DNA of 64,000 nucleotides from Aralia elata (Eukaryota; Streptophyta; Magnoliopsida; Apiales; Araliaceae), in contig CM068382.1 of the NCBI GenBank assembly GCA_034770075.1, forward strand, positions 7,954,685 to 8,018,684. Reading direction: 5' to 3'. Under the pieces are notes generated by a model. The model was not told the DNA's origin, made no database searches, and worked only from the letters and a program-made list of their open reading frames with translations. A program made the translations under genes and the position numbers. Positions 34,401 to 46,321 of the stretch are shown piece by piece (the stretch's first letter is position 1; every line of letters begins with the position of its first letter).

Positions 34401-37094
34401 ATAATAGTGACTATCTTACAACATCAGTTATGGAGGTTAGCTTTCCCATTTGCATAAATGAAAATTTAGACAAGTACTTAGGCTTTTCTTTGGTTTTAAA
34501 ATAAGTGTTCTCTTTCAAAAATTTACAAATTTTTTGAATGAAATGGAATCCATTGTTCAAGTAAAGCATGTTGTGCAAGTAGAATGAGAGTAGTTTTGTA
34601 ATTATGGCACTCTAGTCAACTAAAAAACTTGGTTCCATAGTTTACGTGGAATAACAGAAGTGACTATGTACAAAATGCTGCAGAACACATTGTACAACTA
34701 TAAATTTCTGAAAATATTGTTCGTCTTTTCTTAATTTCCTTTTCTTTTAGGTCATTTTCTTTACTTTTTGAGTTTGTAAACTTCATCATGCAGTAGACTT
34801 AAAAGCATAAGATTATTATACATGTCTGGACAATCTGAATGATAATGCTTTTCAATTATCATCACCTGAAAAGGTTATATTTCTTAATAATTTTTTTATG
34901 GACATGGTTAATTTTTATGTTACGAGTTTTATACAATTTTACATTTTTATCGAACAAAATGAAAAAAATGGAACCAAATTCAACCTATTATAGTTGATCT
35001 TCAACTACTATTTGGATAATTCAACAAAAACACTGAAATTATGTGGTGTTAGTCCTTGTTATCAACTACGCTCTGTAATCTTTGATTTCTGTCCTTCAAT
35101 CTATGTCACTACAGTAGAAGAGGGAGTATGAAGGGCAGGTCTGGACTAGTATTTTACCATATTGGGCTGAGTCAGTTAATGACCCTCTTGGGTCATCTAA
35201 TTCGACAAACAATGGAAGTGTGTGGAATGTGGATGCAAGAACTTTTGTGGGAGTGTTTCATTTCCTTGTCTTGTTCTAATTACAAATTTTTTTGCTAAAA
35301 GTTTTAGATACAAACTAATAATGACTTGATGAAACATTAAAATCACCTGGAAACTGGTTTTATTTGAGGTTCTATACACTAAAGTGCACAAGGACCATTA
35401 ATCTACTCAACCTGATTAGACACCATTATTCTACTCAACCTGATCAGATACCAAATATATTGTTCCATCACACACTTCGTGAAGCTTAACAAGAATCTAA
35501 TTCCCAATTTCAGGTAGTATCTTATTGTTTTTTCCCTTGCCATTATTTATTTCATGGTTATAATTATACTTCTTCTTAAATTAGTAGTTCTTGTGGCTCA
35601 TATTGAAGGAAAGCCTTCATAGGCCAGGTGCATTCATGAATGAACATGCATGAAAATAAGTGTCCTTAAGTATGTGCAGAGACTTAATATTGACTTGTGA
35701 TAATTAGTGAACTGTTTTTGCATATTGGATGACATAACTTTTGCTTATTATGTATATAATTTTGTAGGCATGGTTCAGAGAGCTACCCTCTGGTGTCTTG
35801 GATACCCTTTCCTCTGAGCAGGTAATGCAGTGCCAGTCAGAGGAAGACTGCTCCACGCTTGCGAGGCTTCTACCCCCGACAGAAGCTGCTCTACTGGATT
35901 GGGCTATCAACTTGATGGCTGATGTTGTTCAGCAGGAAAGTTTAAACAAAATGAATGCACACAACATTGCAATGGTGTTTGCGCCAAACATGACTCAGGT
36001 AAGTTTTGAGTTGATCTTGGTGTTGAGACATGTCACATATGTGGTCATACCCATATAATTAAGTACTTTACACTGTATAACATTCGACTGTCATATCCAT
36101 ATTGCAGAGAATTTAAGTCCATGCTTGTAGGACTTGAAACAATACAATAGCATTCTTGTCACTTGTAGTTTTAAGATTATATGGAAAAAATAAAACTTGA
36201 AATTCTTCTAATTATTTCTAACCTTTCATTGATGACTTTTCTCAAACTTAGCGTAATCTTAGTTAAATTGATGAGAAAAAGGTCAAGATTAGAACGATCA
36301 TTTACATTTTTTTTACCAATATAAAGTCAAATCAAGTATTGTGGAAGTAGAGAAGTTTTAACTAAAAAATATTGGTTTAGATACAAAGTTTGTGCCTACA
36401 AGTAACTTTACTCAAAACCAGATCTAACTCGGTTAGATGTCAAATACTGATTCATGGACTGCTTTTTGGCCCCGTACAAATTTTTTCGACCTACTTGCAG
36501 ATGGCAGATCCATTGACTGCATTGATGTATGCTGTACAAGTTATGAACTTCCTCAAGACACTCATTGCAAAGACACTTCAAGCAAGAAAAGATTCTGTAA
36601 TAGAATCATCCCGTATTTACCATGTAGACCCTTCTGATGAGAATGGGCATCAGGGTCCTTTACAGCTGTGCCTAGAAGAAGCTACTGAAGAAAATGAAGA
36701 GACAGAGCAGGCCTTTATTGCTGAAGATCCTGATTTAGAAAATGCTTCTGGCTCTGTTCAAGTAGATAACGTCAGTGATGAAGAATATCTCGGCTATTCA
36801 ACTTCTGCTGAGGAATCTGATGGCAATGGATATGGTGAAAGTTCCACTAGCGTTTCCTCTGTTGGCAGTACAACAGAAGCAAGTGCAATGAATGCTTCAA
36901 AAGTCCAGGTTGAAAAAGCTGCTCAAGGAGGCATAATAGGTCAATCAAGTAAATCAAATGAGAGCAGGTTTCCTGGAAAAATCAATGGCCAGCAAATTGT
37001 GGTTCAAGCTTTGGGACCTCTAGACAAAAGCAAGGGAATTAGCAATTTGAGCAGAATAAACTCAAGGTCAGAGCGCATTGAAGGCTGGCTATGA
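31431..37094 (+). CDS. ROPGAP: ROP GTPase-activating protein with CRIB motif
   Basis: Five exons: 31431-31792, 33422-33542, 33718-33837, 35768-35998, 36501-37094; all joins keep frame, giving 475 residues. It switches off plant Rho-type (ROP) GTPases by stimulating GTP hydrolysis, acting at the plasma membrane in polarity and stress signalling. A Ser-rich then Glu-rich N-terminus is followed by a CRIB motif at residues 82-107 (IGWPSNVRHVAHVTFDRFNG) and a RhoGAP domain (about 130-300). The catalytic arginine finger is R167 in GIFRINAENS; AGLIKAWFRELP and NKMNAHNIAMVFAPNM are the other conserved blocks. The C-terminal tail is acidic and Ser-rich. The CRIB-GAP order is specific to plants. The first ATG was chosen because it begins the usual serine/acidic leader and closely follows a pyrimidine-rich leader. 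Confidence 0.95.
34130..34440. mobile_element. Possible MITE in ROP GAP intron 3
   Basis: Imperfect inverted ends: CCACAACTGTTGTAGTAAGA at about 34142, and on the opposite strand near 34430 CCATAACTGATGTTGTAAGA. Another copy of the word (CAACTGTTGTTGTAAGATAG) lies inside at 34284. No target duplication could be fixed. Confidence 0.35.
35393..35456. repeat. Short tandem duplication in ROP GAP intron 3
   Basis: Two copies of about 31 bp built on ATTAATCTACTCAACCTGAT / ATTATTCTACTCAACCTGAT followed by AGACACC / AGATACC. Confidence 0.7.
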
Positions 37095-39216
37095 AGGAAG
37101 ATCAATTTCTGCAGACGCTGTCTAATTCTATGATTTGTGAAAGTGAAAAATTGTGAATTGTTGATTCATTGTGTTCTGGAGCTTTTGCATGATTATTTTC
37201 CTAACCTTTTGCCATTTTGTTGCATCAGCACAGTTCTATGGTATTATCTTTTAACAGTTTGCTTTAGACAACTAGAATATGATTTGAAATTCGGTGTTTC
37301 TTGATATCGTTTGACAATGCTCGTAGTGGACAAGACATCTCGTACATGAAGTGTGTAAATTTGTTAATAAAGATTTGTCTTCGTTTTAATCGACTGCCCA
37401 AATTCTGGATTTTTTGGGTTACTTTCTAATGTATCAGGTATCAGGACCACGGTATCTAGATGTGATCTTGATGCAATATTTCTATCTGAAACCAGTGAAC
37501 CTGGTGCAGAGATTGTTACAGTTGACAGCAATGGTATGGAACCCTGTGGTCAGAAGCTTACGGACCGCAGTCCCAATCGACATATCACTTTATATCAATT
37601 CAAGATGGGCCATAGTAATCGCACCCAATAGTTTTCTGGAAGTAGACAGGACAATGAGGAAGGATCAAATGGGAATATCCTTCGACATGTGGATGGTATA
37701 TTGTTAACCATAGTTTGGATTAAGAATTGACCTACCCTGAGCTGCTTAGGAATCCTTGCACCTGCAGAATGGAAAAAAAAAATGTAGTAATAAATGTAGA
37801 AAGAAAAAAACATAGATGTGCCATTATGTTTTTGTGATGGGATTCATTTGCTTATTGCCAATCACATCAACTTACTCTGTAAAGCACCAGACTCACAATG
37901 TGGTTAGATATTGCAATAAAGTTGAGAGGCCATGAAACTCTGGAGGGGCATATTGTTTGATATCCCTCTCTCCCCCCATGTATATTTTTATGTATATGCA
38001 TGTCTCAAGTAGTCTTATTCATCTCATTGTTTTATGCTACCATGTTTATTTATGTATATTATGTCTCTCAAGGTTTTTAGTAATACTTTCTCTTCTATCC
38101 CCAACTTATTTGAGAGGAGCTCCTACTTGGATTGGTCTTTCTACTTCCTCTCTTTCGAAATATAAGATTATGTTTATAGTCAATTTAACATATTTTAAAT
38201 TAAAAATTAATGTGAATCCATTTGATTTTTGTTAATGTAATTATGAATTTTATAAATTATCTACAAAAGTACTATTAATTACGAGATTTATCATTTTCAA
38301 AACTTAAATGAAATGTATCAATTTAAAATAAAAACCAAATGCAAGACATATACAATAATAAACAAGCAAGCACACTTTGTTTTGTTCCCCTGAGAATTTA
38401 AACCGTAAGAACTAAATTAAATAGAAAAGAAAAAACTCCATAATAAAAATAGAGAGTGAAATACACAAAACAACTACACAATTTCACTCAAGAGTGGCTC
38501 TTAAATAAGAGTCCTAGTATGTGTTCCCATAAATTTATGTTGAATTACAAGTGCGAAACTTATCAATACATGAAATTAATAGGAATTATAGGAGGGTCTC
38601 ACTTATCTATTTAAAAAAGTTACCACTAATAATTATTCACGTAATTGACAATCAAATAGTCAACGTAAACATTCGTAATATATATTATTTTCCCTTAAAT
38701 AACAAGGAAAAATAATATACATGTCAGACAAATATTTGATGAAGTTGAATAGCGAAGAAAGTGTATGCAATAAGATAGAATAAATTAAAGTAGAACCCTA
38801 TCTCATGAATACACATATATTGTAATCATAATTTGACCAAAAACTTTTGCAATGTATAGCAGGACTCAATAACAACCCTTAGGATAACAAGAATCTTAAT
38901 AGAAATACTCCAGCTCTTTTCTGAAATTTGAAATTCTATATAACAATTGTGACCACAAATAAAAATCCAACTCCATAACCACCCATCCTCATTCCACTCC
39001 AAACTAAGAGGTAACCAGAAATACAGCATCCCCAAATAAATAGCACCTTCCCTTGACTTTACCAGCTATCCTCCCATGCCAATCCCGTGTATCTCTCCTC
39101 CATAGCCTCTCTCTCTCAAAAAAATAAAAATTTATCTATCTACATTTACTCCTCTGTTCTATTTGTTTGTCAACTTTATCATCCAAAAAGGATAATAAAT
39201 AATACACAGACAAGCC
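37095..39216. other. 3' flank of ROP GAP and intergenic DNA
   Basis: The 3' UTR of ROP GAP probably ends near 37370 (AATAAAG at 37367). A coding-like stretch at 37437-37715 is described under findings. A truncated Stowaway-like segment lies at about 38140-38330 (CTCTCTTTCGAAATATAAGA, then sequence resembling the MITE at 3125). No other gene is seen. Confidence 0.5.
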
Positions 39217-39960
39217 ATGGCAGCCTGTGGAAGCCTACAACACATCTTTGAGAAGCCCTTGTCGGAGAGTCCGACGCTCCTGCAATCTCTCTCACCATGG
39301 AAGCATCTCAAATCCATTGAAGATTCCTCTTTTACGGAGTTCTTTGGAGAATTGCATTTCAAGGAAAATACAGATCAGTCACCCTCATCTTCATCCTCAT
39401 CCTTCTGCATAGATTTTAGCCCTGCAGGGAGTGGAAATAGCAACAAAGAAAACAATGACAGAAAATATATTCCGAGCATCCAAAGCAAACATTATAGAAA
39501 TAGTGATAGTTTCTCTTCTATGAATTCAGAGAGTTTATCTCTATGCACAGAAGGTCTTGGCTTCGAAAGCTGTGATGATATCGAGGACCCCATTAACAAC
39601 AATGATTGGAAGCAGCGGGAGGTGAGAACGAGTATTACAAGACATACGTCGAATGAGTATTTATCCGGTAAGAGGTCGAAGATAACCGGGGGAGAATTCC
39701 CTCCACCTATATCTTGTATAGGGAGGAGTGGAAAGCCTTGGGTGTGCTTTAAGTCTTATAGGCATAATGGAAGATTTATTCTTAAGGAGGTAAGAATTCC
39801 AACACAGGAGTTCTTGCATGCATGCAGAGAAGATGGGCGCTTGAAGCTGCACTTTATCCAATCAGATGATGAAACTATTGAGGAGGATGAGGAAGGAGAA
39901 GAAGATGATGATGACAGACAAGAGGATGAAGATTGTGGCAATGAGCGCACTCAAATTTGA
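39217..39960 (+). CDS. FAF-domain protein, EAR1-like
   Basis: A single-exon gene of 247 residues. The start MAACGSLQHIFEKPL and SLSPWKHLKSIEDSSFTE resemble the Arabidopsis FAF-like protein that I recall as EAR1, an enhancer of PP2C phosphatases that dampens abscisic-acid signalling. That assignment is from memory and moderate in confidence. The FAF domain (DUF3049), about residues 160-215, is clear: EFPPPISCIGRSGKPWVCFK, then YRHNGRFILKEVRIP and FLHACREDGRLKLHFI. A strongly acidic tail (DDETIEEDEEGEEDDDD) follows. The FAF family otherwise acts in meristem size control. After the stop, another frame stays open and acidic for about 27 codons, hinting that a frameshift shortened the tail. No intron is needed, as is usual for the family. 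Confidence 0.88.
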   Translation: MAACGSLQHIFEKPLSESPTLLQSLSPWKHLKSIEDSSFTEFFGELHFKENTDQSPSSSSSSFCIDFSPAGSGNSNKENNDRKYIPSIQSKHYRNSDSFSSMNSESLSLCTEGLGFESCDDIEDPINNNDWKQREVRTSITRHTSNEYLSGKRSKITGGEFPPPISCIGRSGKPWVCFKSYRHNGRFILKEVRIPTQEFLHACREDGRLKLHFIQSDDETIEEDEEGEEDDDDRQEDEDCGNERTQI

Positions 39961-42655
39961 TCATGGCTTTGATTTAGGCGAAGAGGATGAAGGAGATAAT
40001 GGTGAAAGGAATGTTGAAAATGAAGATAGAGGTGAGTTTTGATAGGTAGGGAAGCTTGAGGTTTCCATTGCTCTTGCATGGAAAGTTGCAAAGCTTTCAA
40101 TGTCCCGTTTCTTTTCTTATTTCTTTTTCTATTTGAAACCTGCAAATAATTAGAATGAAAAGGATGTGAATTTGATCACTTTTCTATGGTTATGGAATAG
40201 GCTTTTTAATGTTGAATTTCTTTGAAGGTTCTTCTCACTTCTTAACATTTTCCTCTTCATTTTTGGATTTGGTGTTAATAATAACCAAAATCTCCAAGCT
40301 CAATAGAGTTAATGTCCTCTATTAGTTGTAATTTCTAGATATTTACCTCCTGCCCATCTAGTACTTCCTGTTCTTGAATAAAGGAGTTTTCTGCAAGTAT
40401 ATATCAATTACACATGTTTTTGAGTTGGCATAATTTCCAATAAAATGCAAGGTCTATTTGGTAATCTTAAGGATTACAAGTTCCACTGTATCCACAGATA
40501 CCGGAAGCCTAGTTTTGAGTAACAGACTGCGTCTTACATAAGTAAATAATTTTAGAAGTTAATAAGTTCTTTAAACAAGCTAAACACAGATTACAAATAT
40601 TAGATACATAGAAACAAGTTCATGCACAGGATCTAACTCATCTAACCAACATAAGATGGCTAATTGTTAGTGATCAATCTAGATTAAATGGAAAGTCCTA
40701 ATATTGATTATAGTGGACATGCAGGACCTATAAAACCGAAGTAGGAAGGCATGATCAGGTACACTCTTATAGAATGACAAGGCTGAATAATAAGCTAAAC
40801 AAAAGCAGATGGTTAAGAGAATGAAAGATTATCCTACAATCCAGTGCCAAATTTTTAGCAGTAAATGTTGAACAGAACGACACTTCATAGTAAACTCAAA
40901 ATTACCAATAACAAAAACACCAGTTAACTATCCAACTAGCCCAAAACAAGAAAAACACCAGTTAACTATCCGGCTAGCCTAAAACAAGAAACGATCACGA
41001 GAAAAACTTCTATCTACAAAACAAAGAGAAAAAAAGGTTCATTTTTAACCACGAAACTAAACTTCGAGGATATTCATGAGGTGGGGCAGAAGGGGGATAT
41101 TGGAAAATGATTACCATTCCCAATGCTGATATTCTAATGCAACCTATGTATAGGGGTATAAAACCAAGTTGCTTAAGTTGGGAATGTGTTCTACTCCATT
41201 AGAGCTCGTGGAGGATTATGCATTAGATAAACTAGTCAAACTTGAAAATACCTTAAAACTCATAATTAAGCTATATGGTTATAAACATTCAATGACCATA
41301 AAAATTTCGAAGTTCCTTGATTCAACTTGATTAAAGGCTCATTTGAGATCGACTCCAAGGCTAACAAGTCAAACTTGAATACATTCTATATTGAACCATA
41401 CTTGCCGAACTCTATGTTCAACTCGATACAGCCCTTACCAAAGGATGCTTAAAGCAATAAATTTGATAAAGAAATAATTTTAGTATTTTCCAAACAACCA
41501 AAGAAAAGTGAAAAAGGAACGTGAAAATCCACCAAAGAAGGTTTGACTGTATATCAACCTTCTTTTGGTAGTAGGGTGAAGGTTGCAACTTTGAGATGGA
41601 AGATCCCAAGTAGGGGTGAAAAGATGCTGAAAAATATCAGCCAGCCCAAAAGCAGAAATCTTGTGCTAAACAGTGACATACAGTACCATGCATACTTATT
41701 TCTAGATGACAAAGGCAGTGATTCTGCATTCAGACCACGACATGTGACTCGAAGAGCAGGCTATCTATGAGTTTGTGCCACATGTAATGATTAAGCATAC
41801 AATTTGAGCAATCCTGACCTACTTATTTCTAAGAGGACATGATTTTGGGCACGTCCGTGGGAATATATGGTACAAGTCTCAATTATATATTACCACATGT
41901 CCAACTAAATGGGACCGATCAATGTTTAAGACATTCAATTAGACATATGGCAGAATATGATTGGTGAGTTATACCTGTATGTACATGATTGGTTCCATTC
42001 TAATAAAGCAAGAGAAATAACATTTTAAGATCCACATCACAAATCATCAAATCAAATTCCCACAAATTGAAGTAAAGACTCCACAAATGGTGGAAAGTTT
42101 TAAAAAAAAATCCCAGCATAATTACCTGAGTACAAAACCCTAGAATGTAAAAACAAAATAGGAGCATAACACTATTCCAGGTCCAGACCCTCGACTCCAA
42201 TGGAGATAGATTCTTAGGGCTGAAAATAGATTGTTTAATATGAAAAAAGCATTGGCTGCAAATCACTGACAGATCTATAGAGATTCTTCTTATGGACTAG
42301 AAGATTTTATTCACCGGACACATGGCAAGATGTGTCCCATCTCTTGACTCTTATAAACATGAAAACTATTCTTTCATCACAACTATATAGATTATGCTAT
42401 AAACCTTGTGTCTTGTAATCTATTGAGACGACATCTGAGGCCAACGTTGATCCCAAGCAATGATTCCAATCACCCAAGACCCCAGTTGTTCATCTGCCAA
42501 CAAGAAAGCATTAAGAGATAGCATTCTAAATTTGCAGTTGATCTCAATGTGGGTCCCACAAAGCTATTTTCGAATTTTATTTTATTTCTGGTTCATAGAT
42601 TCATAATCAGTCACGTCCAATTATCCAAAACAAGTTAACTAAGAAGGGGGGGGAG
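39961..42655. other. Intergenic, no gene recognised
   Basis: 3' flank of the FAF gene and AT-rich DNA. There is a short direct repeat at about 40915-40990 (AACACCAGTTAACTATCC twice, 40 bp apart). Open frames here lack start context and family resemblance. Confidence 0.5.
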
Positions 42656-42762
42656 CTTAATAACTATGGTGGAGCCATGAGTGCTATGTTTAGCATGGTT
42701 GGGCCAGCTCTTCATTATCGGAAAAAAAAAAAAGAAGAATAAGTCTAATATATAGCCTACGA

Positions 42763-43140
42763 CATTGTTATAAAAATTTCCGCCTAGGTTCGATTAATCC
42801 CCGCCTAGGTGCTAGGCGGTCTTTTATCGCCTTGATTTGGCTAGGCGCCTAGGCCCCCGGCTAGGCAGAATCAGACTTCTACTTTGAAACTCTACAATAC
42901 TTAAATTAATTTGTTAAGACTTAAAAAATTGTTTTTTTGATAATGTCTCATGTAAAATTTAAACAAATTACATATACTACATGTTTTGTAGAGTATAACA
43001 AAAATATATAATTAAAAAATAAATAAATGAGATTACCTAAGAAAACACATAGTCCGCCTAGAAAAACGCTTAGGCGATGCCTAAGCAGCCTAGGCGCTAA
43101 CTCCGCTACCTAGGTCCACCTAACGATTTTTAGAACACTA
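42763..43140. mobile_element. hAT-type MITE, first duplicated copy
   Basis: 378 bp. The left end CATTGTTATAAAAATTTCCG and right end ...CGATTTTTAGAACACTA are inverted versions of CAGTGTT.TAAAAATC; one base at each tip has changed relative to the second copy. The interior is rich in GCCTAGGCG words. No coding. Confidence 0.75.
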
Positions 43141-43755
43141 ACCTACGGTCTACACCCGTCAGGCCATCACCCAATATATATTATATTTTGATTACATGTG
43201 GTTTAGAATTACTATATCACCAAACACAATTCCAAATGACATCTTGAAAAGCCAAATGAAATTATTCAGGCTCTTAAAATGTTTGGAACCACTGGATTTG
43301 ATGGGATTTCAACTCAAAATGAGATTATTAAGTAAAATTAATGTATTCAAAGACGCACCAAGGGGTTGCCCCCATGTACATTGGAGCCACACAAAAAAAA
43401 AAGGGAAACAACCCTGCATCACCAAGATCCACAACACCACATCATGGTTAAAGTAAGACAAAAATCCACACGCAAAAAAACACGCAATCCAATTCTTTTG
43501 CCAAAAGATAATAAGGCTAGAAAAGAGTGCACTCTATCCTTGACGTACACACATTCCGCTCTCTCGATAGCACCCCACCCACCATAAACAATGAGAAATC
43601 ATGTCCCATAGAGATCAACTTCTCTTGGGAACCTTTTGACCCTCTATGCGCTTAATAACTATGGTGGAGCCATGAGTGCTATGTTTAGCATTGTTGGGCC
43701 AGCTCATCATTATCGGAAGAAAAAAATAAGAATAAGTCTAATATATAGCCTACGA

Positions 43756-44133
43756 CAGTGTTATAAAAATCTCTGCCTAAGTCCGATTCATCCCCGCCTA
43801 GGCACTAGGCGGTCTTTTATCACCTTGATTTGGCTAGGCGCCTAGGCCCCCGCCTAGCCAGAATCAGACTTCTACTTTAAAGTTCTACAATACTTAAATT
43901 AATTTGTTAAGACTTAAAAGATTGTTTTTTTGGTAATGTTTCATGTAAAATTTAAACAAATTACATATACTATATGTTTTGTAGAGTATAACAAGAATAT
44001 ACAATAGAAAAATAAATAAATGAGATTGCCTAAGAAAACACCTAGTACGCCTAGAAAAACGCTTAGGCGGTGCCTTAGCAGCCTAGGCGCTAACTCCGCT
44101 ACCTAGGTCCACCTAACGATTTTTAGAACACTG
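43756..44133. mobile_element. hAT-type MITE, second duplicated copy
   Basis: 378 bp with 16-bp terminal inverted repeats differing at one base (CAGTGTTATAAAAATC and CAGTGTTCTAAAAATC). Flanks GCCTACGA and ACCTACGG agree at six central bases, fitting a decayed 8-bp hAT target duplication. It is the better-preserved of the two copies. Confidence 0.8.
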
Positions 44134-44529
44134 ACCTACGGTCTACACCTGTCAGGCCGTCACCCAATATATATTATATTTTGATTACACGTGGTTTAGA
44201 ATTACTATATCACCATAACACAATTCCAAATGACATTTTGAAAAGCCAAATGAAATTATTCAGGCTCTTAAAATGTTTGGAACCACTGGATTTGATTGGA
44301 TTTCAACTCAAAATGAGATTATTAAGTAAAATTAATGTATTCAAAGACGCACCAAAGGGTTGCCCCCATGTACATTGGAGCCACACACACACACACAAAT
44401 AAAAAAGAGGGAAACAACCCTGCATCACCAAGATCCACAACACACATGACCCTAGGTTAAAGCAAGACAAAAAATCCACACGCAAAAAAACATGCAATCC
44501 AGTTCTTTTGCCAAAAGATAATAAGGCTA

Positions 44530-44940
44530 GAAAAGAGTGCACTCTATCCTTGACGTACACACATTCCACTCTCTCGATAGCACCCCACCCACCATAAACA
44601 ATGAGAAATCATGTCCCATAGAGATCAACTTGTCTTGGGAACCTTTTGACCCTCTTTGCGCTCCCAAAAAATCCACCACCACCACCATGCCAAGCATTAC
44701 CCATGTCGTCCCCAAAAGCACAAAACTAACAACCACAAATACCCAACCAGTCGCAATGGAGAAGCAAATGACCCAACCACCTCGCTCCACTCCCAACCTT
44801 CTCCTCTACAAATGATCCTCTTTTGTAGCAAATCTCCACAACCACTTCCTACACAAGGAAATATTGAACAACCCAAAGTCTTTCAGGCCTAAGCTACCAG
44901 ATCCATAGGAGCACAAACTTGCTCCCAATTCACTAAATAT
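44530..44940 (-). mobile_element. Relic of a LINE (non-LTR) reverse transcriptase ORF
   Basis: The - strand near 44935-44830 reads GSGSLGLKDFGLFNISLC, then RKWLWRFATKED, a stop, and further on GVERGGWV. The order LGLKDL..FN.ALL.KWLWRF...YGVE..GW is typical of the region after the reverse-transcriptase core in plant L1-like LINE ORF2. Stops and frame changes show it is dead. It overlaps the 3' end of the 1-kb duplication. Confidence 0.6.
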
Positions 44941-46200
44941 TGTTTCAAATACTGGACCGGATTTCATTTAAGACTTTGTAATCCCAGCAAATATAGTCAG
45001 ATTTCACGCCATTTCAAATTACTTCAACAAGAAAACAATTGCATTTCCATTTGATACCCAGATATAAAAATCTCATTCCTAGCACTAGCTGGTCCAGCAA
45101 GGATGGAAGTGTATACAAAATCATTACTACTCTATTCCCTTTTTACCCCAAACGTTAATTGGCTTTAACGTTTGAGGTTAAGAGGGAATAGAGTAGTAAA
45201 CGAAATTGGCTTTAAAATCCTGTCAATTATTTGCTTAATAACAAGATTTTTGGCATTTATATAGTTTAGGCAGTAAATTCCAGATACACAGAAAAAAGTA
45301 CAAACTCTAGAATACTGAAGCGGATTCATTTTCATATATTCTAGAGAGAGAGAGAGAGTGTGACCTTACGGCAGTGCCGACGTTGGTAGCGACGCCGTCG
45401 GTGCAAGCTAATTGCAAAGCTGAAACCACCACACCACTTTCACTCTTCTATTTTCTTTTCAATATTTCTTTCTCGGGTTTATTCTTTGGCTCAATTACAC
45501 CTAGTACCAGCAAAGTCTCAAGTTATTGCACTTTTACCCTCAATGTTTCCTTTTATTTATTGTTAGTCTAAAGACAACCCTCACTTGCTCACTTTATTTA
45601 TTTTTTTCTATATATGCAAATGATACTCATCTCTTCCTCATTATGGGAACTTGATTTTCTTTAGTTTCTAACTTGTATTTCTTTGAAGAATTCCAATCGT
45701 TGTGGTTGTTTGTCTTCAGCTTTTAATTTTGTATTCTGTGTTGAAACTTGAGTTTCCATATCACAATTACGCTCCAATTTTATGTTTATTTTTTTGGATA
45801 TCATAGCCAACTCCTGATTGTTGCTTAAAACAACTGCAAAAGTTGGCTTTTCAGCCCCAATGTTTCACTGCTAACCTCTTAAAGCTCATACAAATACCAA
45901 TTGTGATAGAAATATACCTCAGGAGTACTTTCTTCACCATCCAGACAAAACATAAAATTAAAAAGTGACCTCAGATATATATTCAAGAACAGCAATATAA
46001 TATGATTTGACGACAAGCAACCAAGCAGCGGAAAATTTTCTATCAGACAGATAAGAGTCTGTTGCAGATAAATGCTGATAACATTAGCAAAACTGCAAAA
46101 AGGAACGGTGAATAAGTTCTCATATCCGTATCATGTACGAGACGAAACATAAACATTGGCAGTGTTTGCTACATGAATTTTATTTTCATCAACAACCAAG
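44941..46200. other. Intergenic with a long hairpin
   Basis: No gene recognised. It contains the inverted repeat at 45124-45199 and a GA run at 45346-45358. Confidence 0.5.
45124..45199. repeat. Near-perfect inverted repeat (35-bp arms)
   Basis: Arms 45124-45158 and 45165-45199 are complementary at about 32 of 35 positions with a 6-base loop. The arms start TTACTACTCTATTCCC and end CAAACGTTAA. Confidence 0.85.
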
Positions 46201-46320
46201 GGAACCAGAAATCCAGAAGTAACTACTGATACCCCACTTTGTCATAAGCAAGCAAATCAGGGAACCAGAAATCCAGAAGTAACTACTGATACCCCACTTT
46301 GTCATAAGCAAGCAAATCAA
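46201..46320. repeat. 60-bp exact tandem duplication
   Basis: 46201-46260 and 46261-46320 are identical except for the last base. The second copy ends directly at the stop codon of the - strand gene, so the pair forms its 3' UTR. Confidence 0.97.
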
Positions 46321-46321
46321 C

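Larger units (their letters stand above)
42656..44660. repeat. Tandem duplication of a 1-kb segment
   Basis: The unit beginning CTTAATAACTATGGTGGAGC at 42656 begins again at 43651, and both units end in GACCCTCT.TGCGC (43650 and 44660). They match along their whole length, with scattered substitutions and small indels. Each contains a hAT-type MITE and a shared 3' block (AAAAGAGTGCACTCTATCCT, CCACCCACCATAAACAATGA). Confidence 0.9.

Noticed and set aside
44527..44815. Open frames of about 90 codons on both strands
   Set aside because: The - strand frame belongs to a decayed LINE ORF2 and the + frame is its shadow.
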